Below, piece after piece: positions 59,956-64,000 of a stretch of DNA of 64,000 nt. Position 1 is the stretch's first letter; each line of letters opens with the position of its first letter. Source of the stretch: Dyadobacter sediminis (lineage in GTDB: Bacteria > Bacteroidota > Bacteroidia > Cytophagales > Spirosomataceae); NCBI RefSeq assembly GCF_005860765.1, contig NZ_VCEI01000025.1, positions 62,001 to 126,000 on the forward strand, written 5' to 3'. The notes beneath the pieces were generated by a model. It was given only the letters and a program-made list of their open reading frames with translations. It was not told the origin of the DNA and ran no database searches. The position numbers were made by a program, and so were the translations under genes.

Positions 59956-61266
59956 ATGGAAGTCAAAACACCTAATTCAGCGAGCAGCAGTAACGGCTTT
60001 ACCGGAGGCTCATCGTCTATGGATAAAATCAAACCAAAAAAATTCTGGACTACCCAACGCATTGGCATCATTGCCGGAAGCACATTGCTGGTTGCATTTC
60101 TGATTTATCAGTTTTTCTTTGCAGACAAACGCAGCAAGCTCAACGTAGAGCAGGACAAACTTACTGTATCGACGGTGAAGCAAGGGAAATTTGATGAATT
60201 CATTGTGGTTACGGGCGTTGTGCAGCCATTGAAAACCATTCAGCTGGATGCGATCGTAGGCGGCTATGTGACCGAAAAACTGATCGAAGGCGGGAATATG
60301 GTAAAACAGGGCGACGTGCTGCTGCGGCTCGAAAACCAGAACCTGAAACTGAGCTTTCTTCAATCAGAAACGGAAGCCAGCCGATTGGTAAATGATCTTC
60401 AGAATACGCGTCAAAGCCTGCGTATTGCGCGGTTTACGCTTCAGAAAACGCTGAGTGAACTGGATTATCAGATCGACCAGGCGAAAGATGCGCATGAAAG
60501 AAATACCAAGTTGTACAAGGATAAAGTCATTCCGGATGCTGATTTCCTGAAAACAAAAAGAGAGTTTGAACGGCTTAGCAAACAGCGTGAAATCGAGATT
60601 GAGTCGCAGAAATACCAGGAAGAAAACTCGCGCATGCAGATTTCCCAGCTGGAAGGAACGCTGGCGAGCACGCAGAAGAACGTAAACCTGTGGAGACAGA
60701 CGCTGGATAATCTTGTTGTTAAAGCGCCGGTTTCCGGATTGCTTTCATCCATGAACGTGGAAGTAGGATCGAATATCAATCAGGGCCAGAACATTGGCCA
60801 GATCGATGACCTGAACGGTTTTAAAATGCGCGTCAGCGTGGATGAGCATTATATTTCCAGGATTTTTGCAGGTCTGCAGGGTTCCATGGAATTCAACGGA
60901 AAGGATTACGGACTGAAGATCATCAAAATCTATCCGGAAGTACTGAGCGGACGGTTTGAAGTCGATATGCAGTTTGACAAAGGTGCGCCAGAACTGATCA
61001 AAAGAGGCCAGTCGGCACCGATCCGTCTGCAGCTCGGACAACCGTCGCAGGCAACGCTGCTGCCGGTCGGCGGGTTCTTCTCGGAAACTGGCGGAAACTG
61101 GGTGTATGTAGTCGGCGAAGACGGAAAACGCGCTTCCAAACGCAACATCACATTAGGCCGCAAAAACCCTGAATATTTTGAAGTACTGGAAGGTCTGAAG
61201 GCGGGTGAAAAGGTAATTACGAGCTCGTACGAGAATTTCGGGGATAATGAGGTGCTGGAATTTTGA
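59956..61266 (+). CDS. HlyD/MacA-type periplasmic adaptor protein
   Basis: 436 residues. Order: Ser-rich N-terminal stretch, one membrane segment (about 34-51, RIGIIAGSTLLVAFLIYQFF), a barrel-sandwich lipoyl domain split around a long coiled coil (about 115-245; QNLKLSFLQSETEASRLVND and KTKREFERLSKQREIEIESQ), then beta-barrel and membrane-proximal domains (GKDYGLKIIKIYPEVLSGRF, SFLPVGG-like LLPVGGFFSETG). It joins an ABC or RND inner-membrane pump to an outer-membrane channel. First gene of the sigma-54-controlled operon; the ATPase gene was probably its direct neighbour before the cassette at 61267-61885 entered. Confidence 0.92.
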   Translation: MEVKTPNSASSSNGFTGGSSSMDKIKPKKFWTTQRIGIIAGSTLLVAFLIYQFFFADKRSKLNVEQDKLTVSTVKQGKFDEFIVVTGVVQPLKTIQLDAIVGGYVTEKLIEGGNMVKQGDVLLRLENQNLKLSFLQSETEASRLVNDLQNTRQSLRIARFTLQKTLSELDYQIDQAKDAHERNTKLYKDKVIPDADFLKTKREFERLSKQREIEIESQKYQEENSRMQISQLEGTLASTQKNVNLWRQTLDNLVVKAPVSGLLSSMNVEVGSNINQGQNIGQIDDLNGFKMRVSVDEHYISRIFAGLQGSMEFNGKDYGLKIIKIYPEVLSGRFEVDMQFDKGAPELIKRGQSAPIRLQLGQPSQATLLPVGGFFSETGGNWVYVVGEDGKRASKRNITLGRKNPEYFEVLEGLKAGEKVITSSYENFGDNEVLEF

Positions 61267-61885
61267 TGGCTGTTAGCTTTTAGCCATTAGCTGTTAGCGA
61301 TTCGTTGTTTTTTAGCCAAGTGCTTAGCACTTTAAAGTCAATTATATAAGTGCTTTGAATACAGTAACCAAAAATTAATCGCTAATCGCCAACAGCCAAC
61401 AACCATTCTCATTTCGAGTTTAATTTTTTAATAAACGAATTAAGCATTTTGTGGATTTCGGTTAAATCGTTTGCAAGTATTTCATATTCATCCAGCGTAA
61501 GAAAATGAAGGTCCTTACTAAGAAGCAGCTGATATTCAAGCTCAGAAGCAGAGCCGCTGGCAATTACCATAAATTTTGCCAGTTCGGCATCTGAAAGTCT
61601 TCCGCATCTTTCGGAAATGTTTGACGGTATGGATACGGCAGAACGGCGAATCTGACTGACAAGGCCAAATAATTCATCCTTAGGAAAATTTTTTGAAATG
61701 GCATAAATATCAAGAACTAGCTGATGACTTTTTTCCCAAACTCTTAACACCCTGAAATCTTTCATTTGATCTATAAACATTTAACTTGTTTCCTTTAGAA
61801 TCAGATGTCAGGTCACAAAGCAAGACAGAATTTGTAAACCACATTTATCATAACCAAATTGCCGATAGCTAAAAGCTAACAGCCA
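61267..61885. mobile_element. IR-bounded cassette with a four-helix-bundle gene
   Basis: Bounded by an 18-bp perfect inverted repeat (61267-61284 and 61868-61885, core GGCTGTTAGCTTTTAGC) immediately after the HlyD stop codon and 15 bases before the ATPase start codon. Between the ends are a second, nested pair TTAGCGATT (61294-61302) and AATCGCTAA (61377-61385), a hairpin AAGTGC-TTA-GCACTT (61318-61332), and one antisense gene. Without it the operon spacing would be about 15 bases. No transposase is encoded. The assignment as a mobile cassette is inference from the ends and the position. Confidence 0.6.
61409..61765 (-). CDS. four-helix-bundle protein (S23/23S rRNA IVP family)
   Basis: 118 residues from ATG 61765 (MKDFRVLRVWEKSHQLVLDI, the usual family start); an ATG at 61780 adds five. 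The rest, IRRSAVSIPSNISERCGRLS and AELAKFMVIASGSASELEYQ, is the signature of the S23-like family, small pentameric helical bundles first seen in intervening sequences of 23S rRNA and also related to the Avd protein of diversity-generating retroelements. Function unknown; basic surface suggests nucleic acid binding. It lies antisense to the operon inside an inverted-repeat cassette. No reverse transcriptase is present. Confidence 0.9.
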   Translation of the reverse strand: MKDFRVLRVWEKSHQLVLDIYAISKNFPKDELFGLVSQIRRSAVSIPSNISERCGRLSDAELAKFMVIASGSASELEYQLLLSKDLHFLTLDEYEILANDLTEIHKMLNSFIKKLNSK

Positions 61886-61900
61886 AAAGCCAGAAAAACG

Positions 61901-62578
61901 ATGATCAAAATTACGAACCTTCACAAAATCTTTTCTACGGAAGAAGTAGAGACCACAGCGCTGAACGGCATTGATATGGATGTCAGGGACGGCGAATTTG
62001 TTGCCATTATGGGGCCTTCAGGTTGCGGGAAATCCACGTTGCTGAATATCCTCGGACTTCTGGATAATCCAAGTGAAGGTTCTTACGAATTTTACGGGAC
62101 CGAAGTCGCAAAAATGTCGGAAAGACAGCGCGCGCAGATCCGTAAGGGAAATATCGGGTTTGTATTTCAGAGCTTTAACCTGATTGATGAACTGACCGTG
62201 TATGAAAACGTGGAGCTTCCTTTGCTGTACCTGAAAACACCTCCGGCAGAACGCAAGGAAAAAGTGGAAGCCGCCCTGACGCGCATGAACATGATGCACC
62301 GAAGGAACCACTTTCCGCAACAGCTTTCGGGCGGGCAGCAGCAGCGTACCGCCATTGCCCGGGCTGTGGTTGCAACGCCGAAAACAATCCTTGCGGATGA
62401 GCCTACGGGTAACCTTGACTCCAAAAACGGGGAGGAAGTTATGAGCCTGCTCAGCCAGCTCAATGCCGCCGGAACAACGATTCTGATGGTAACGCACTCG
62501 CCTTACGATGCCGGTTTTGCACACCGGATTGTAAATTTGTTTGACGGCAAAATAGTGACAGAAAAAGTACATGTGTAG
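61901..62578 (+). CDS. ABC transporter ATP-binding protein (MacB/LolD type)
   Basis: 225 residues. Walker [17 protein letters not shown]-loop [23 protein letters not shown] signature [16 protein letters not shown], Walker [14 protein letters not shown] and H-loop MVTHSPYDA are all intact. The MacB/LolD subgroup couples ATP hydrolysis to mechanotransmission by FtsX-like permeases rather than to classic translocation. Works with the HlyD adaptor upstream and the FtsX-type permease downstream as a tripartite export or lipoprotein-handling machine. One base separates its stop codon from the next gene. Confidence 0.94.
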   Translation: MIKITNLHKIFSTEEVETTALNGIDMDVRDGEFVAIMGPSGCGKSTLLNILGLLDNPSEGSYEFYGTEVAKMSERQRAQIRKGNIGFVFQSFNLIDELTVYENVELPLLYLKTPPAERKEKVEAALTRMNMMHRRNHFPQQLSGGQQQRTAIARAVVATPKTILADEPTGNLDSKNGEEVMSLLSQLNAAGTTILMVTHSPYDAGFAHRIVNLFDGKIVTEKVHV

Positions 62579-62579
62579 C

Positions 62580-62957
62580 ATGAAAGCTTTTTTAATTTTT
62601 GTCTTTGCCGGCGCCGGTATGCTCGGCATGCATACGCCGGCAATCGCCCAAAAAGATCCGGATTGCGGCAAAGTCACCGACCCGTGTGAAGTGAGAGCAC
62701 ATGCAGCCGTGTCGGAGTGCATATATACACCAACGTATGCAGCGGAAGAAGCCGGGGAATTTAAAAAATATGTGCGCTACAATGATGATTCCGGCGTACT
62801 CTTTCTTAAATATGAGTTTGTGAAAAACAGCGAAGAATTTATTTATGAAAAGACGATAAATGCCGTCGGAAAATCAAAGGAAGAGCGTAAGCAGATCATT
62901 CTTGAATTTGAAGACGAAATAGCATTTCCGGGAAGAGAAACGCCTATTAACCTGTAA
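62580..62957 (+). CDS. small exported protein of unknown function between ATPase and permease
   Basis: 125 residues from ATG 62580, one base after the ATPase stop; an ATG at 62571 would overlap that gene. A signal peptide (MKAFLIFVFAGAGMLGMHTP, cut near AIAQ) precedes a mature protein of about 100 residues with three cysteines (DCGKVTDPCEVRAHAAVSEC) and a charged C-terminal half. No family recognised. Its place inside the operon suggests a periplasmic partner or substrate of the exporter, which is inference. Its stop codon lies in a terminator-like hairpin. Confidence 0.75.
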   Translation: MKAFLIFVFAGAGMLGMHTPAIAQKDPDCGKVTDPCEVRAHAAVSECIYTPTYAAEEAGEFKKYVRYNDDSGVLFLKYEFVKNSEEFIYEKTINAVGKSKEERKQIILEFEDEIAFPGRETPINL

Positions 62958-63005
62958 TTCCGGATTGGTGCAGCAAAGCTGTTGCGCAAGCCGGAATTAC
63001 TTTTG
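62954..63005 (+). terminator. terminator-like hairpin inside the efflux operon
   Basis: GTAATTCCGG (62954-62963) pairs with CCGGAATTAC (62991-63000); an inner GCAGC/GCTGTTGC region may extend it. TTTTG follows. The stop codon of the small gene is in the left arm. Confidence 0.6.
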
Positions 63006-63209
63006 TACGCAGTCCGTGATTTGCTCCATATGAATTTTAAGGTCGTGTGAAAAGTGCCTTTGCATGGTTTACCGTCTGCTTTCAGGCTGTAAAGACAGCT
63101 TTGATGAATGCGGTAAAATCTCCGGATTCGGAGTGAAAGTATTTGTGCCGGAAAGACAATTCAGGTACAGCCGTTTTTCTGTTTCTGTATTTACCTGAAC
63201 CTTAAAGCC
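63001..63209 (+). other. spacer before the permease gene
   Basis: 209 bases with no ORF of coding character. GG-N10-GC at 63066-63079 (TGGTTT...CTGC) has sigma-54 spacing but a poor -24 box; no TGTCCG dyad is present. Confidence 0.35.
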
Positions 63210-64000
63210 ATGATCAAAAACTACCTGAAAATTGCTGTCCGCAATTTGACCAGAAATAAAATATTTTCATTAATCAACATTGCCGGTCTTTCGCTTGGGC
63301 TTACATGCTGCATGCTGATTGTACTTTATACAAAGGATGAAATAAGTTTTGACCGTTTTCAGGAGAAAAAAGATCATTTGTACAGGATAAAAGTAACCTT
63401 GTCGGACGATAAGGAAACGCACACAATCGGCAGTACCAATGCGATCCACGGGCCATCGTTCAAGGCGGAAATTCCGGAAGTGCACGAGTTTGTGAGGACA
63501 CAAACCAGCTCATTTGTCATCAGGAAAGGCCGCGAACTGCTGAATGAAGATGTCCTTTTTGCCGATAGCAACTTTTTTAATGTTTTTACAATGCCCTTGC
63601 TGGCCGGCGATCCGAAAACAGTCCTGAAAGATATCCATTCGATTGTGCTGGCAGAACACATTGCTGAAAAGTACTTTAATACCAAAGATGCGGTCGGCAA
63701 AGCCCTGGAACTGAAAATCGGCGATGTGTTTGAAACGTTTACCGTATCGGGTGTAGCCCGGAAATGTCCGCAGAATTCATCCATACAGTTTGAAGCCATT
63801 TTGCCTTTTCAGTTTCAGGAGGCCAGAGGCTGGACGGACCATGCGTGGCTGGGCTTTTATATGAACACCTTTGTTTTGCTGCATGACAATACAAATTACC
63901 AAACGGTTATTCCAAAGCTTAATCGGATTTTCAAAAGCAAATCGGCGGATGAGATCGGCAAGATCAAGGATTTCAACCAGAAAATCAGTTTCAGTCTTCA
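63210..64000 (+). CDS. FtsX-like ABC permease (MacB type), 3'-truncated
   Basis: 263 residues are visible and the frame is open at the window end; the complete protein is expected to be near 800 residues. The start MIKNYLKIAVRNLTRNKIFS then LINIAGLSLGLTCCMLIVLYT is the first membrane segment of MacB/FtsX permeases, followed by a large periplasmic MacB_PCD domain (about 45 onwards; SFDRFQEKKDHLYRIKV, VLAEHIAEKYFNTKDAVGK, VSGVARKCPQNSSIQFEAIL). It is the inner-membrane partner of the ATPase and HlyD genes. The preceding hairpin may reduce read-through, so it may also have its own promoter. Confidence 0.92.
   Translation, partial: MIKNYLKIAVRNLTRNKIFSLINIAGLSLGLTCCMLIVLYTKDEISFDRFQEKKDHLYRIKVTLSDDKETHTIGSTNAIHGPSFKAEIPEVHEFVRTQTSSFVIRKGRELLNEDVLFADSNFFNVFTMPLLAGDPKTVLKDIHSIVLAEHIAEKYFNTKDAVGKALELKIGDVFETFTVSGVARKCPQNSSIQFEAILPFQFQEARGWTDHAWLGFYMNTFVLLHDNTNYQTVIPKLNRIFKSKSADEIGKIKDFNQKISFSL

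Noticed and set aside
61409..61765. Diversity-generating retroelement accessory gene (avd)
   Set aside because: The four-helix-bundle fold fits, but no reverse transcriptase, template repeat or variable repeat was found in the window.
1167..64000. tRNA and rRNA genes
   Set aside because: No tRNA T-loop or anticodon-stem pattern and no rRNA core sequence was found in any spacer on either strand.

Overview
The window reads as chromosomal DNA of a free-living Bacteroidota, most likely a Cytophagales member of the Dyadobacter/Spirosoma type (genus is inference from gene content). The evidence is a SusC/SusD pair, GH92 and GH127 glycosidases, DUF4302, a second CarboxypepD-regulatory-like TonB receptor, promoters of the TTTG-N19-TAnnTTTG class, and small Bacteroidota-specific families (2TM domain, four-helix bundle S23-like, LEA type 2). 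No rRNA, tRNA, CRISPR array, prophage or transposase gene was found.

Layout. 1-5.8 kb: the end of a DUF4302 lipoprotein gene converges on a susD-susC pair. 6-16 kb: a surface-glycan cluster with three glycosyltransferases, a GT4 enzyme among them, a flippase, UDP-GlcNAc 2-epimerase, four methyltransferase-like genes and a GNAT/FemAB-like gene. 16-22.5 kb: a LuxR-type response regulator, a TrmH-family methylase, a lysine-rich basic protein, pgeF, another GT2, DinB and a metallophosphoesterase. 22.7-32 kb: sugar metabolism and uptake (FGGY kinase, siderophore-type TonB receptor, cytochrome c with a PQQ-type sugar dehydrogenase, aldo/keto reductase, GH92 mannosidase). 32-39 kb: housekeeping genes (hslU, folA, fmt, greA, M42 peptidase) around an intergenic array of palindrome-rich repeats. 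39-49 kb: radical SAM protein, DUF1343/NamZ-like lipoprotein, LytTR regulator, two APC permeases, a PI-PLC/GDPD-like protein, an NtrY-like kinase and a HAD phosphatase. 49.4-52.6 kb: a TPP riboswitch followed by thiM-thiE-thiD-tenA, a thiamine salvage operon. 52.7-58.3 kb: stress-type small proteins, a LEA2 protein, GH127 and an outer-membrane barrel. 58.3-64 kb: a sigma-54 activator divergent from an efflux operon (HlyD adaptor, ABC ATPase, small secreted protein, FtsX-type permease running off the end).

The most informative non-coding signals are: (i) two identical-architecture dyads (TGTCCG-N4-CGRACA) 20 bp apart in front of a -24/-12 promoter between the sigma-54 activator and the HlyD gene; (ii) a cassette of about 620 bp bounded by 18-bp perfect inverted repeats, carrying an antisense four-helix-bundle gene, inserted between the HlyD and ATPase genes of that operon; (iii) a three-copy array of about 175-bp units, each made of four tri-loop hairpins, after hslU; (iv) decamer repeats phased at exactly 10 bp at two loci; (v) a promoter-to-terminator leader just upstream of greA. 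All functional statements rest on reading the sequence and recognising families; no database search was run.
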